NCBI GenBank assembly: GCA_003024175.1
Contig: MDYQ01000066.1
Location: 50,520-114,519, forward strand
DNA length: 64,000 nt
Direction of reading: 5' to 3'
Source: Planoprotostelium fungivorum
Taxonomy: Eukaryota > Evosea > Variosea > Cavosteliida > Cavosteliaceae
A program made the translations under genes and the position numbers. Position 1 is the first letter of the stretch; each line of letters opens with the position of its first letter. The notes under the pieces are model-generated. The model made no database searches and was not told the origin of the DNA. It saw only the letters and a program-made list of their open reading frames with translations. Positions 11,801 through 23,500 of the stretch are shown here, in pieces.

Positions 11801-13066
11801 CAGCATCTGGAGGGCAGGCTATCTCGAAGTCACTCCCAATTCCACCCAGATCCAACAGGTGAGTCCCAAATCCGTTCGGTCACGTGACCCTCCCAGACCT
11901 ACAAGATGAGGTTCATCTATACGACCGGAGACGACAGCGAGAACATCACGGCCAACGATTACCTTCCCCTATTCAACAAGGTCATGGGCTTCAACTTGGT
12001 TCAGATCCACGCCGCAGCTCCTTCCACAGAAAATGTCACGGTCCAACCCTCCACGACGAAGCACTTGATGGATCACGATGCCGTCGTCACCTTCGACGTC
12101 AGAGGCATTCAAGATTGGACGGGAATCAACACGGTCTGCCTCGGTCTCAGCCGCCTCCAAACGTACGTTGACAACAACACCCTGTGGGACGGTTTGGTCG
12201 ATCAGTACAAGCTCGAGTTCTTCGACGCCGTTCACGTGTGGAGCGCCAACGAGGCCGAGCCACTCTACCACCCCAGGCAGTTTGTCCTCTTTTCCTTCAG
12301 TGGAAACGTCACCGAAGAACAACTGACCCGAATCGTGGTGGGAGCCCTCCAGCTGAGCGACGACCAATTCGACATCGAGTCTTTCGTTCCCGCCTCGCGT
12401 AAACGTGCGGAAGGGTCGGCCGTGGGTCTCTTCCAGTCGGGTGTGGCAGGTGCCGACCCCGCAGTCAACAAGGAGAGCTTCGTTCAGGCTGCCAAGGACA
12501 ACAAGTTTGCCACTTACGCTCAGGAGCACAACATGCCCGCCGTCAGTGTCACACCAGCAGGTTCAGCCTCTACTACCGAGCAGCCCACCACTCAACCTCC
12601 CACACAGCCAATCACTTCCTCAACCACTTCCACTGTTCAGTCAACCACTTCCTCGACAACTTCCACTGTTCAGTCAACCACTTCTTCAACCACTTCCACT
12701 GTTCAGTCAACCACTTCCACGCATTCGAGCGGAGAATCATCCTCCACACAGGATCTACCTACCGAGCAGCCTACCACTCAGCCTCCCACACAGCCAACTG
12801 AGCAGCCTCCCACACAGCCAACTGAGCAGCCCACCACACAGCCAACTGAGCAGCCTACCGAGCAGCCCACGACACAGCCTCAGCCCACAAACTCTCAGGA
12901 CGAGCCCCACGGCCTCAGACCCGGACAGAAGGCCGGAATCGTCATCGGAGTGCTGCTGGGAGTGGCCATTGTGGGAGCAGCCATCTACCTCTTCGTCATG
13001 CACAGAAGGAAGAAGGCCTCCGAGGAATATGACAGACTGATGGACAATCCATACAATAAGCTCTGA
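8870..13066 (+). CDS. Type I membrane protein with tandem ectodomain repeats, paralog B
   Basis: A tandem duplicate of the preceding gene, 270 bp downstream. Nine exons (8870-8912, 8978-9339, 9389-9706, 9746-9928, 9972-10574, 10617-10979, 11059-11418, 11466-11858, 11897-13066) give 1264 residues. Signal peptide MKGASLLSFFLLFWG, intron 1 position and the following AVSC-RGQ match paralog A. The units again end in HxW/IW...EP stamps. Differences: exon 5 carries a TTTGSQES-rich insert absent from A. Two whole units of A (its exons 8 and 9) are missing, and the flanking units are fused in one large last exon. The Thr/Pro/Gln stalk is longer, with added STTSTVQSTTS repeats. The membrane helix (GIVIGVLLGVAIVGAAIYLF) and tail (DRLMDNPYNKL) match A. 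Likely the same surface role with a diverged ectodomain. Confidence 0.85.
10083..10305 (+). repeat. Coding minisatellite (TTTGSQES repeats)
   Basis: Within exon 5 of paralog B the sequence repeats units like ACTGGCAGCCAAGAGTCTAC about ten times, with variants CCCACT and ACCACTACA. The units stay in frame and encode Ser/Thr-rich GSQE(S/P)TT repeats, probably an O-glycosylated spacer within the ectodomain. Confidence 0.85.
12560..12880 (+). repeat. Mucin-like stalk repeats in paralog B
   Basis: In-frame repeats of two kinds: TCAACCACTTCC...ACTGTTCAG units (STTSTVQ) and ACTGAGCAGCC(T/C)...ACACAGCC units (TEQPTTQPPTQP). They encode the juxtamembrane stalk. Paralog A has only the second kind and fewer units (about 8330-8420). 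Confidence 0.8.
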
Positions 13067-13379
13067 AGAATCTGAACGAGCGGAATAAACTCTGTGATAA
13101 TGAGATCATCCCGCGTGATAAGACCGTGGAGCTTAATGCGATGAATATCGGTTTCGGTTGCATGGTTGGCGTGCCATCTGTCGTGTCTGTTTGTGTTAAA
13201 AGCAGATCCAACCCGCGAGATAGAAAAGAACGGGCGAGCTCAAAAAAAATTCGGTCTCTTATTGGATTAAGGATGGGGCAAAGGGGTTCATTTGCCCGCT
13301 GATAGGGTAGTCTAATCTGGGTGTTTCAAAGTTTGTACGCTTCGACGGAATTCGAGCAAATAAGGGAAGGGCTGGTACG
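13067..13379. other. Intergenic region between two plus-strand surface genes
   Basis: About 310 bp. It holds the AATAAA of the upstream gene (13084-13089) and, presumably, the promoter of the beta-helix receptor. An A-rich run (cccgcgag...caaaaaaaattc, about 13210-13250) lies in the middle. I see no coding potential. Confidence 0.5.
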
Positions 13380-16300
13380 ATGAGGACATCTGTCTGTGTA
13401 CTTCTGTTATGGACGGTGCACACGATTTGGGCAGCATGTGACATCTCTGTGTCGACTCTTGATCAACTCAAGAATGGTGGGATCTCACAGTTTCACATCC
13501 TCTAACCTCGACAGCTTCTTCCAATCTGGACAGTTCGTGCAGTCTCATCTATATAAATGTTCAGCCTGGAATCTATGGACAGTCGAATCAGCCAGATCGA
13601 TTATCATTCTCTCCACCTCATTCTTTGTCAATTCAAGGCCCAGGAGCCACTTTCTATGTCGGTGTGGATGTTCAAGGCGGTCAGAACGTCAACATCTCCG
13701 GAATCTCATTCACTGGCATCCGCCAAGCGCTCACCGTGACCTCTACGCCTCACGTGTTATTGAGCAATCTAACCTTTCAATCCAACACTGCCGGTGCCCA
13801 GATCTCCAACTGTATCGGTAGCGCCATCGTCCAGGACTGCCTCTTCGCTATGAACGGGAATCCAACCGTAGTCGGCAACAATGGTGGTGGCCTCCGTCTG
13901 ATGAACTCTGCAGGCTGTGATGCCATCATCAATCGCACGACCTTTCGAAGAAACACGGTGAGATCGAATCGATGGCTCTTCATCCGAAGCTCATCTTCTT
14001 CAGGTGGGAGTCCTCAATGCCTTCCGCGGTGGAGGTGGAGTGTCCTTCGAGGGCAACTTTAATCAGATCATCGTGGATCAATCTCGCTTCTCCGGCAATC
14101 TGGCCAACGGAGGTGCCGGTGTCCATTTCGATAAGGATGCAACGTCCAAGGGTGTTTCGGTCACCAACTGTCGATTCTACAACAACACCGCGTACGACAT
14201 CGCCGGTGGGCCATCCATTCTCGTCAACGGCGACACGCCTCTGGTGTCAGTCTACAACACTACGTTTACGAAAAACACCTGTGGTTACGGTAGTCTGGGG
14301 GGTGGAGGTGAGGATGACATTTCGGTCGAATTTCACACTGAAACCGTACGGTAGGTCTGCAGGTGGCGGGAAACGTCGACAAGGTCGTCGTCGACAGTTC
14401 AGATTTCTACGACAATTTTGGATCGCAGGGTGGAGCCTGCAACTTCTTATCCACCGTCCTCTATGAGGTTATATTCCGTAATTGTAATTTCGTGAGGAAC
14501 GGGGCTTTTTCGGGCGGCGTGTTCTGGGTGTACACGAATCAAGCCACGAACAACGTAACCGTGGACAACTGCTCCTTTGTGAACAATACCGCCATTCTAC
14601 ACAGCTCGTGTATTCAGATGACGAGTCGGTTCTCCCCTCTGGTGACGATAGAAATACATTTGAGATGGATGTCTGATGATGTCAGATTGCCATTCGAAAT
14701 TCATATTTCAGTGGACACACTGTGACTTCTTTCAATCTGCCCGGTTATGCAACCATCACCATAGACAGCGAGGGCGATCTGGTAAACGAATGGAAATAGA
14801 AACGACGTGTGACACTCCACAGGTTGTCATGGATAACGTCACCATGGAGAATAATCCCACGGGTGGAATGGTTCACAACGGACAGGATGACGATTTGAAT
14901 ATCCAAATTTCCAACTCCAATTTCAGAAACAATTCGGGGGTCTTCTCTGGCGTCGCCTTATTCATCAACAAGGTGGGCGGCCTGAGCATCTACAACTCGA
15001 CATTCTCCAATCACACGTCCGACACCTTCGGTGGTGCTATCGTTGTTTCCTATGGACAGGTGAGATATCTCCCTCCCATACCATCGATTGAGAATTGAAT
15101 CCATTCTCGTAGACGTTGAACATCAGTGGAAGCACTTTCACGAAGAACCAGGCGACCAATGGCTATGATGGAGGTGCCATATGGCTCTCGGCCGTATCCA
15201 ACATCGTGATGGCGGGAAACACTTTCTCGGAAAATTCCGCCGCTCAGGGAGCCGCCGTGGGAATACTGACGAAAGCCACGGTGAGAGATTCCGACGAAAT
15301 TTCTCTGACTTGGCGTCAGGTACACATGGTTCTACAGAACAATATCTTTACCGCCAACGTAGCACGGTATCTGGGAGCGTGTCTCTTCTTCAGCTCTTTA
15401 GAGGACACGAACAGCACTCTCATCATGATCAACAACACCCACCTGCGTAACAAGGCGTCATACGGAGCAGTGCTGCAACTGACCGGAGATCTGTCCTCCA
15501 TCTACATCTCTGGCATGTCTGCCATTGGAAATACTGCCACGTGAGAAGGTTGAAGGGGAGAGGTGATGACAGAAAACAGATCGGGAGCCGTCTTGTACTT
15601 GTCCAACAGTGACGGACTTGCTTCTCTGACCATAGATAGTAGTTTGATCTACGATAATGTCGCAGTAGAATCGGGAGCTCTCTATACCAGCATAGATATC
15701 AAACAATTGATCGTCACCAGTGAGACCTCTTATTTTCCATCACTACCCTCTTCATCGTCTGATCTTCCACCATCTGATTTTCTGTCTTTTTCGTTCTCAC
15801 ATTCGACGCAGATACTGTCTTCTCGCACAATTCAGCTACACTAGCACAAGCTGGTGCATTCACCCTCCAGGGCATTCACAACACCACCATCTACAACACC
15901 ACCTTCTCTTACAACTCGGGTGTCAGCGGTGGTGCCCTCTACATCGGCTCTGCAGATATCTTCTCTCTCAACAACGTCCAGATGAACAACAACACGGCCC
16001 GAACAGGTTATCGATCGATCTACCACAAGATCTAGCTGACGACCTCGTAGGTGGTGCCATCTACATCGACGATCTGGCAGTTCTACGTGGATTTTCCGTG
16101 TCACAATCCACAATGGAAGGTAACGTCGCCTCACAAGATGGGGGTGCTATCGCCATACGTGGAACTGGTTATTACAACGTGGCCTCGTCAAACATCACTC
16201 AAAACTCAGCCGGAGGAGACGGTGGAGGCATCGCTGGAACCTTCCGCAACACGAGCCTGTTCATCGGCAACAGTCGCTTGTCACTCAACACTGCAGACTC

Positions 16301-18721
16301 CCAGGGAGGAGCTATCAGCGTTCTACAGAGTGCAACCGTCACCACTTCGAGCATGACACTGAACGATGACGTCATCGAGGGTAATACGGCTAGCAGTGGA
16401 GGAGGCGTCAGCGTGGTGAACAAGGTCCACACCAAGATGAACGGTGGATCACTGCACGGAAACAAGGCTGGAAAGGGAGCAGGAATGGCTCTACAGGGCG
16501 GCTCGATCTTACTCAACAATGTCGACAACCGGGACAACTTATTGGTATCGAACGATGCTCTGGTGAGTTGAATATTTCTACCGTCGTATTGACCGTTTCG
16601 ACAGCTCTCAGTCAACGGCACGACGTCTTCCAGCCAAGTGACGTGCGATAGCGGCCAGCCCAGCACATCCTCTGACAACCGAATCATTTGTAAGCCCGCT
16701 TCGGGAAAGAACGTCGGTCTCATCGTCGGTCTCTGCGTGGGTCTAGGCTTCTTATTCATCCTCCTCCTCTTGGTGGCATTCTTCCTCATAAGGTGACCGC
16801 AGATTTCTCATGATCCGTATCAATCGATCAGAAAGGATGACAACGATTGATGTCTGTCAGAAACAAGATGAACACATCGAAAGAAGAGAAGGACCAATTC
16901 GAGATGATGACGACCATTCTGGGCAAAGACAGAAACGTGAGCTGCGTACTCTTTCCACGATTGACTTTGACAGGGCCTCCTCGACTATGCAGAATTCAAG
17001 AACGTCGTCGAAATGTCCGCAGACAAGTTGGAGACCACGAGCAAGGCCGACTGGCGNCGTCATCGAGGGTAACACGGCTAGCAATGGTGGAGGCGTCAGC
17101 GTGGTGAACAAGGTCAACACCAAGATGAACGGTGGATCTCTTCACGGAAACAAGGCTGGAAAGGGTGCAGGAATGACACTACAGGGCGGCTCGCTCTTAC
17201 TCAACAATGTCGACGACCGGGATAACTTGTTGGTATCGAACGATGCTCTGGTGAGTTGGATGTGTCTAGCGTCGTGTTGACCATCTCGACAGCTATCAGT
17301 CAACGGCACGACATCTTCCAGCCAAGTGACGTGCGATAGCGGCCAGCCCAGCACGTCTTCTGACAATCGAATCACTTGTAAACCCGCTTCGAGCAAGAAC
17401 GTCGGTCTCATCGTCGGTCTCTGCGTGGGTCTAGGCTTCTTATTCATCCTCCTCCTCTTGGTGGCATTCTTCCTCATAAGGTGACCGCAGATCTTCACGA
17501 TCCGTATCCATCGATCACAATGGATGACGACGATTGATATCTGTCAGAAACAAGATGAACACATCGAAAGAAGAGAAGGACCAATTCGAGATGATGACGA
17601 CCATTCTGGGCAAAGACAGAAACGTGAGCTGCGTACTCTTTCCACGATTGACTTTGACAGGGCCTCCTCGACTATGCAGAATTCAAGAACGTCGTCGAAA
17701 TGTCCGCAGACAAGTTGGAGACCACGAGCAAGGCCGACTGGCGTGGAGACTTTGTCCTCATTCGTAAGATCAACAAGGAGATGAACACCGATCGTATGAC
17801 TACCTTCATGGAAGAAGTGGCTCTACTTCGTGGCATGAAGAGACATCCAAACCTCATTCTCTTCTACGGTGTCACGCTACCCCCTCAGCCTTTCACTTTT
17901 GTCACGGTGAGAGGAGGGTTGCACGTTAGATGGTGCTGAATGACATAAGGAATTTGCCGATGGAGGAAACCTTCGTGATTTCATCAAGGGTGGAACACCC
18001 ATCGACGAGAGGCTGCAGACCAAGTGGGCGCTTCAGATCGCCCTGGCCATGCATCATCTTCATTCAGAGGGAATCGTGCACAAGTGAGTCGATGGAGAAT
18101 CCGCTCCAATTTAACGGTGGTAGGGAGCTGTGCTCTAAGAATATCTTGATCGCCAACATGCAGATGAAGGTGGCCGGTTTTGGGACGTCCCAAATGCAGA
18201 ACAGGAGTAAAATCGACAAGATCGAAGAGTCAGCCAAGTATCTCGGTCCAGAATGTGAGTCATCATCCATCTCATCCATCTCACCTCTCTTCAGATCTGT
18301 CCAAGGGACTTTTCATCAAAGAAACAGACGTGTACGCTTATTCCATTCTCTTATGGGAGATCGTGTACCAGGCTGAACCATACGGCGTGATCAAGCCACT
18401 CCAGATCGCCGTCAGCGTGTCTCAATCTCTCAGACCCAGAGTGGAACAAAACGACATGGGAAAGCTGATGGAGCAGTGCTGGCATCAAGAGCCAGTTGAG
18501 CGACCAGACTTCCAGGTGAGAAGACTTTAGAGTGAAATGACTGATGACCGTAGCACATCTGCTGTGAGCTGGAAGACATGAAGGGAGATCCGATAGAGGC
18601 GGCACCTATGGTTCGTACGGAGGATGAGAGAGTCGTTACGCAATATACCACCACCAGGCTTCCGAATGAACTGAGAGATGAGGACGATGGGGTAGAAGAA
18701 GTCGAGAGCATTCATACATAA
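13380..18721 (+). CDS. Beta-helix receptor with transmembrane helix and degenerate kinase domain
   Basis: Many exons with short introns. A signal peptide (MRTSVCVLLLWTVHTIWAAC) leads into a long right-handed parallel beta-helix ectodomain. It is full of NCxF/NxTFxxN, GGAI and GGGV turns, as in pectate-lyase-like and polymorphic-outer-membrane repeats (13680-16560). A Ser-rich segment precedes one membrane helix (VGLIVGLCVGLGFLFILLLL). The cytosolic part resembles a TKL/tyrosine-kinase-like domain: EEVALLRGMKRHPNLILFYG, EFADGGNL, LAMHHLHSEGIVHKELCSKN, YAYSILLWEIVYQAEPYG, CWHQEPVERPDF. Key residues are altered: no glycine-rich loop, HRD is HKE and DFG is GFG (18173-18184), so it is predicted to be a pseudokinase. 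The stretch 16370-17743 holds a duplicated segment around an 'n'; the real gene probably has one copy. Confidence 0.8.
16370..17056. repeat. Copy A of duplicated segment left of gap base
   Basis: 687 bp covering the last ectodomain exon, transmembrane exon and first cytosolic exons of the receptor gene. It is repeated with scattered substitutions directly after the single 'n' at 17057. The copy ends exactly at the 'n'. Confidence 0.9.
17058..17743. repeat. Copy B of duplicated segment right of gap base
   Basis: Begins with CGTCATCGAGGGTAACACGG right after the 'n' and matches 16370-17056 to the last base before WRGDF of the kinase part. Only copy B continues into the rest of the gene. It is best explained as the overlap of two contigs, perhaps two alleles, that was not merged. 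Confidence 0.9.
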
Positions 18722-18856
18722 AACATCAGGGTACGATGGCTTGTGAAGGGCCTGTAAGCCAGTTGCCATAGCTATCTTTATCTATCACGTACGCCTTCGA
18801 CGAACGTATGGAATATCATTTTTATAAATTAACTGCTGTTGAAATCGACATCACCG

Positions 18857-18929
18857 GCCCGTCTAGCTCAGTCGGTAGAGCGCACGGCTCTTAACCGTGT
18901 GGTCGGGGGTTCGAGCCCCCCGGTGGGCG
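18857..18929 (+). tRNA. tRNA-Lys (anticodon CUU)
   Basis: 73 nt fold as a cloverleaf. The acceptor arms GCCCGTC and GGTGGGC pair, with wobble pairs in the middle. The D arm has TAGCTCAGTCGGTAGAGC, the anticodon stem CACGG/CCGTG encloses loop CTCTTAA (anticodon CTT, hence Lys), and the T arm has GGTTCGAGCC. These contain the usual internal A box (TAGCTCAGTCGG) and B box (GGTTCGAGCCC) for RNA polymerase III. A T run follows about 5 bp after the gene (18932 on). No intron. Confidence 0.95.
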
Positions 18930-19036
18930 CTACATTTTGATTTTCTAAACGCTGATTGGGTCACACCCCATCTCCTCGTTTGTTTTCACTGTGGTGCAAT
19001 TCACATCGCCTCATCCTCCTCTTTATTCTGTAAATT

Positions 19037-19750
19037 CTATTCTATGCCAAAGGATGACTTGGATACCGTTGGAATGATGTGATAATCGACCAGGGAATGA
19101 TAGTAGTCTTTCCTCTTGGTATAATCTTCAACTTGTATGATCGATTGCGAGTCCATAGCACGATCCACGGCCAGTACACCATCAAGGTGATCCATCTCGT
19201 GCTGCAGCAACTCAGATGCAGCGGTATCCATCCTTATGTTTGTTAATTTCTTAGCGTGGCAATGTTGATTGGTTCACCCATTCCACTGTATCAGTTTACC
19301 CATCACATCCGTATAGCTGATGCTAGTGGAACGATGTCGCCTCAACTTGACCATCAACCATGGAAAGCTTTCGATGGTTAGGTCACGATGTGATCTCCGC
19401 CTACCTCATACAATCGTCCCACATGGAGAACATTTCTTCCGATCTCCATGTGAAGGTGGGATTGATGACAAAGAATGTGCCTTGCCCCAGATTGACAGCA
19501 ATGACCCTTCTGTTCCACCCGATCTGTGGGGCGGATATGGCTCTACACATTCTCACTTGAAATCATCGACTCGAGCTCACCTCCCTATTCCGTATTCATC
19601 ACGAAATTGTTGCAGGGCCAACGCTAATCTGTCTAAATGCATTTTGAACGAATCAAGTTGCAGCTCGACCTCGTCGACCGGCGTGGAGGATGTTCTCAGA
19701 CGATCGTCACCCAATAAGACGATCGGTACAATGTCTCCCGTTTCTGGCAT
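19037..19750 (-). CDS. Peptide-deformylase-like protein
   Basis: Four exons (19750-19581, 19542-19405, 19367-19278, 19232-19037) give 197 residues. Motif I is GIGRAISAPQIGW (family GxGLAAxQ), motif II is MWDDCMSFP (usually EGCLS; the metal-binding Cys is kept) and motif III is LLQHEMDHLDG, the HExxH metal site. Classical deformylases remove the formyl group from N-formyl-Met in organelle translation. The altered motif II and a two-residue insertion in motif I place this with the divergent eukaryotic deformylase-like branch, whose substrate is less certain. No clear mitochondrial presequence follows the chosen Met. An AATAAA lies just downstream on the minus strand (about 19022). Confidence 0.85.
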
Positions 19751-20510
19751 TTGAAAATGTTAGAATGCTGCAGCAATCGGCGAGTTGATGTCTCGGCTCA
19801 AACGCATCAGACATATAGTACAGAGAATCTGATGCATCCTCTTCGTTTGTTTTATTTGTATGGTACATGAAGTCGATACATCGTATGTGTTCACATGTTA
19901 TCATTGTTTTCGGGACAGGAGAACTGGTGGCGTATGTGACATGATCCGACTCCACATGGAAGGTGTTTCAGGTTCTTCGACACTCAGGTTGTTCCTATCC
20001 GAGTAGACCACTCTTGATTGGTGGTTTGTGCTGGGTCTCTTAGGTGAATGCGTTCGATATCTGTCCATATTGTGCGTGTTCTTCTGTGTGGTCTACTTTC
20101 TTCTGTCGTTCGTTGCTATCGTTCTGTGGTGAGGTAAAAGTGAGCAGGCGGGACAGGGATAGATTCGATTCCGCTCATCAGAAATGTGACAGCTGCCGTA
20201 TCAACAGATCTAACAACAGAGATACGGTGCTTCTATGGAATCTCACAGCTTCTCATATCACATCATGTGATGTGCGGTTCACCGTTAGCGAACCGCGATG
20301 GAAGACAAAGACGTGAGACCACGGCTGGCGTCACATCGCCACAGAGATAAGTCATCGACGACCTGTCAACAACAGTGTAGATCACATCAATAAAGTCTCG
20401 ATTTCCACCCAATATCGAACCAAACGACCCAACCAAAATCTTACGACCAGAGAACGTCACGACACAAAAAGAAGAAGCGTTGCATTGCAATATTATATTC
20501 TACAGTTGGA
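19751..20510. other. Intergenic stretch without a recognised gene
   Basis: 760 bp between the divergent start of the deformylase-like gene and the convergent end of the giant adhesion gene. Short open frames occur on both strands (for example 20044-20316 plus, 19707-19955 minus), but none shows a domain, good splice structure or codon bias like the neighbours. It contains several copies of CACATC/GATGTG. I see nothing else. Confidence 0.5.
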
Positions 20511-23500
20511 TTATTCTTCGTAGATGGGGTTGAAGTTGTCGGTGTTGACATCCTGGAAGAGTGGGTTGTCCACGACTCCGTGCTCGTCCCAGTCCATCAT
20601 GCCAGAGAAGACCTCATCATCAGGTCTCTTGACCAGTCTCGCAACAGCGGCGATGGCTCCGGCGGCGGCGGCGGCTCCCACAGCGGAACCGACGGCGACG
20701 ACGATGCTGCCGCTCGAAGAGGGCACAGAAGGTGCGACCGAGGCCACGTTGCTGATCTTCACGGAGGCAGTGGCGGTCAGGGCGTCCAACTTGGCCTCAT
20801 CGGAATCAGCTCCGGCTCCGTTGTCGTCGACAAAGACAGTCAGGTTGTAGTCGCCTGGGACGGTGGAAGCGAAGGTGAGGGACTTGAGGTAGTTGTTCAG
20901 CACATTCTGGGGAGCAGTGCAGTTGATTCCACGGTTGTTGTCAAAGTGAACGCAGGAGGCTCTCTTCGTGACCTTGAAGGGCTCTCCGGCCGTAAAGTTG
21001 ATGGTGGCGGGGGCGGCGTTGTCAACGTGGATGACCAGAGTGATGGGGATAGCACCTCCATCGGGGTCGACGACGCTGACGGGTACGATGAGGGTGGAGT
21101 TGGGGAAGGTGGACAGGAAGGGCTCGGCAGTGATCTCAGGTGCCTCGTTGATGGCTCTGACGCGGAGCTTGGGTGTGTACGTGGCAGACTGGGCGCGTTG
21201 ATCGTCGATGAGAACGAAAGAGGGAACGGCGTAGACCTGATGAAGCGTGAGAAGGAGAAAAAGTAAAGAGGACTCACCAGTTGAGATGTACCGTTGATGG
21301 GGACAAAAACGATCTTGAAGACGGCCGTGGCGTTGTTGGAGATGTAAACGGGCTGAACCTGAGCCGAGGGGGTGGTGATGATGGCACCGACGGCACAGCT
21401 GTCCGTGGTGTTGTCGTAGATGCATGTGTGAAGGCTTCCCTTCTGTACACTCTTGCTGACCACGGCCACGATGCTTTCTACGGGGGAATCGATATCGGTA
21501 CCGTTGAAGCTGATGACGGCGGGGTGATCTCTCCTGGTAACGACAGTGGTCTCGTTGTAGATGATCGTGGGTGGCTGGTTGACGTGGATGACGTTCACCG
21601 TGATGACCCAAGTGGAGGTCGCGTTGTTGGTGTCGGTGATGGACACGGCGAAGGTGGTGTAGTTCTGTCCGTAGTCGAAGCCAGCGGGGAAGAACTGCAA
21701 GCTCATCGTCTCGGTGTGGATGATGGCGGGCAGCGTCGTGTTGGGGTAGTAGAAATCAGCCTCTTCGTCAGACTCGGCAGAGGGAGCGCTCAAGAGTCCC
21801 TTGGATGGGATGGCAGAGACGGTGTAGACGAGCTGCTGAGGGGGAGTGTGATCGTCGATGGCCGACAGAGGCAGGATGGCTGAAGAAGCCTCGTAGACGG
21901 TCAAAGTAGTAGAGAAGAGGGCGACGGGGGGCAAGTTGGTGAACTTCAGGAAGAAGTCGACCTTGGCCACGGGGGAAGTCTGCGAGGCAGAGTCGGTGGC
22001 CTGGAAAGAGAAACCGTCGGCGGGGCCGTTGGTGCTCCACACACCGGCGGGGGGCTGGTAGTAGAGGGTAGACAGCTCGTTGAAGAAGGTGCTGCCCTGA
22101 GACAGACACTTGATCATGGCCTCATCCGTGCAGACCTTTCCAGAAGGTGTAGACAGGATGGACAGCTTCAGGGTGCCGGGACGGTTGTTCATCTCGGTGG
22201 AGTTGAGAGTGAAGGTGATCAGCTTGTCCATGTCTCCAGTCAAGAGGCTGTCGAAGGCAACAGGAGCCTGGTCGGACAGGGTGATGAACACTTGACTCGT
22301 GTAGATGGCAGAGTCGTTGAATGTGTCGGTGAAGTGGAACGTGAAGTTGGTGTTACCGTACACAGTGATGAGCGTGTTCAACTGGAAGTTGTTCCAGTCT
22401 GGCTGAGCGTAGCGGGTGGCCACGGTGACGTCGTTGCCGTTACCGTCGACGAGAGAACCGAAGGCGGGGAGTGTATCTACAACGAGGAAGATCGAATCTC
22501 CGGCGTCGACGTCGGAGGCGGTGAAACGATCGACGGGGGTGGGCTTGCCGGATGCACCGTAGATGGCAAAGTTGGCGCCAACCGGAGGGTGGTTCACGTG
22601 GGTGACGTTGATGGTACCCGAGTATGTGACGGAGGCGGTGCCGGTGGAGTCAGTCAGCTGGAAGGTGAAGGTGTCCAAGCTGTGGAAGAGCTGGTTGGGA
22701 GTGTAGGTGAAGCTGTAGCTCGACGTGGGAGGAGCCACGGTGCTGCTGGCGACGTTGAGGGAGGAGTCGAACAGGTAAGACTGTCCTCGAGCAACGACGG
22801 TGCTTCCAACGGTGATCTTTCCGTTCTGGGGCAGAGTGAGAAGGGTCAGGTTCAAGTTGGAGCCCTGCTGTCCGTCCTTGTCTGAGCCAGTGATGGTGAT
22901 CAAGATCGATCCATCCTCTTGAACGGTCTCGATGTAACCGGAATCGTAGGCGGGGGAGACCAAGTAGGGAGGAGTGGACACGGCGGCGACGAGGCTGACG
23001 ACGAGAGGAGTGGACGAACCACCGTGGGAGTCCTGAGCGACGACGGTGAAGTTGCCGAGATCTCCGACAATGTTGTTGTCCACGGAGATGGTCAGGGTGA
23101 CCGAGGCGGGAGCGGACATGTCAGACAGAGCGGTGGTCGTGGAGCTGTACAGGGCGGCGAGGGTGGCACCCGAGTAAGTGACCGTCTTGGAACCCGTGGC
23201 GGCGCTGGCGCCGGTCACGTGAGTCACGGTGAAAGAGGTGACGTTGAGGAGCTCGACGTCTCCGCTATCGGGGTCGGTGATGGTGAGGGGTACGACACAG
23301 TCACCACCGATGGCACAGACGACCGAGGTAGAAGGTGTCTGCACGATGGGAGGGTGGTTGACAAAGGTGACGTTGACGACGACGGTGTGAACGCTGGTGG
23401 ATCCACCGAGGGGGTCGGTCATGAGGAAGCTGAACGAGTCGAGACCGGAGAAGTACTTGTTGGGTACGTAGGTCAAGACATAGTTGGAGCTGTTGAGGGT

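Noticed and set aside
17058-17743. A second transmembrane module in the receptor
   Set aside because: It is the right-hand copy of a repeat that meets an 'n'; an unmerged contig overlap explains it better than a real tandem duplication.
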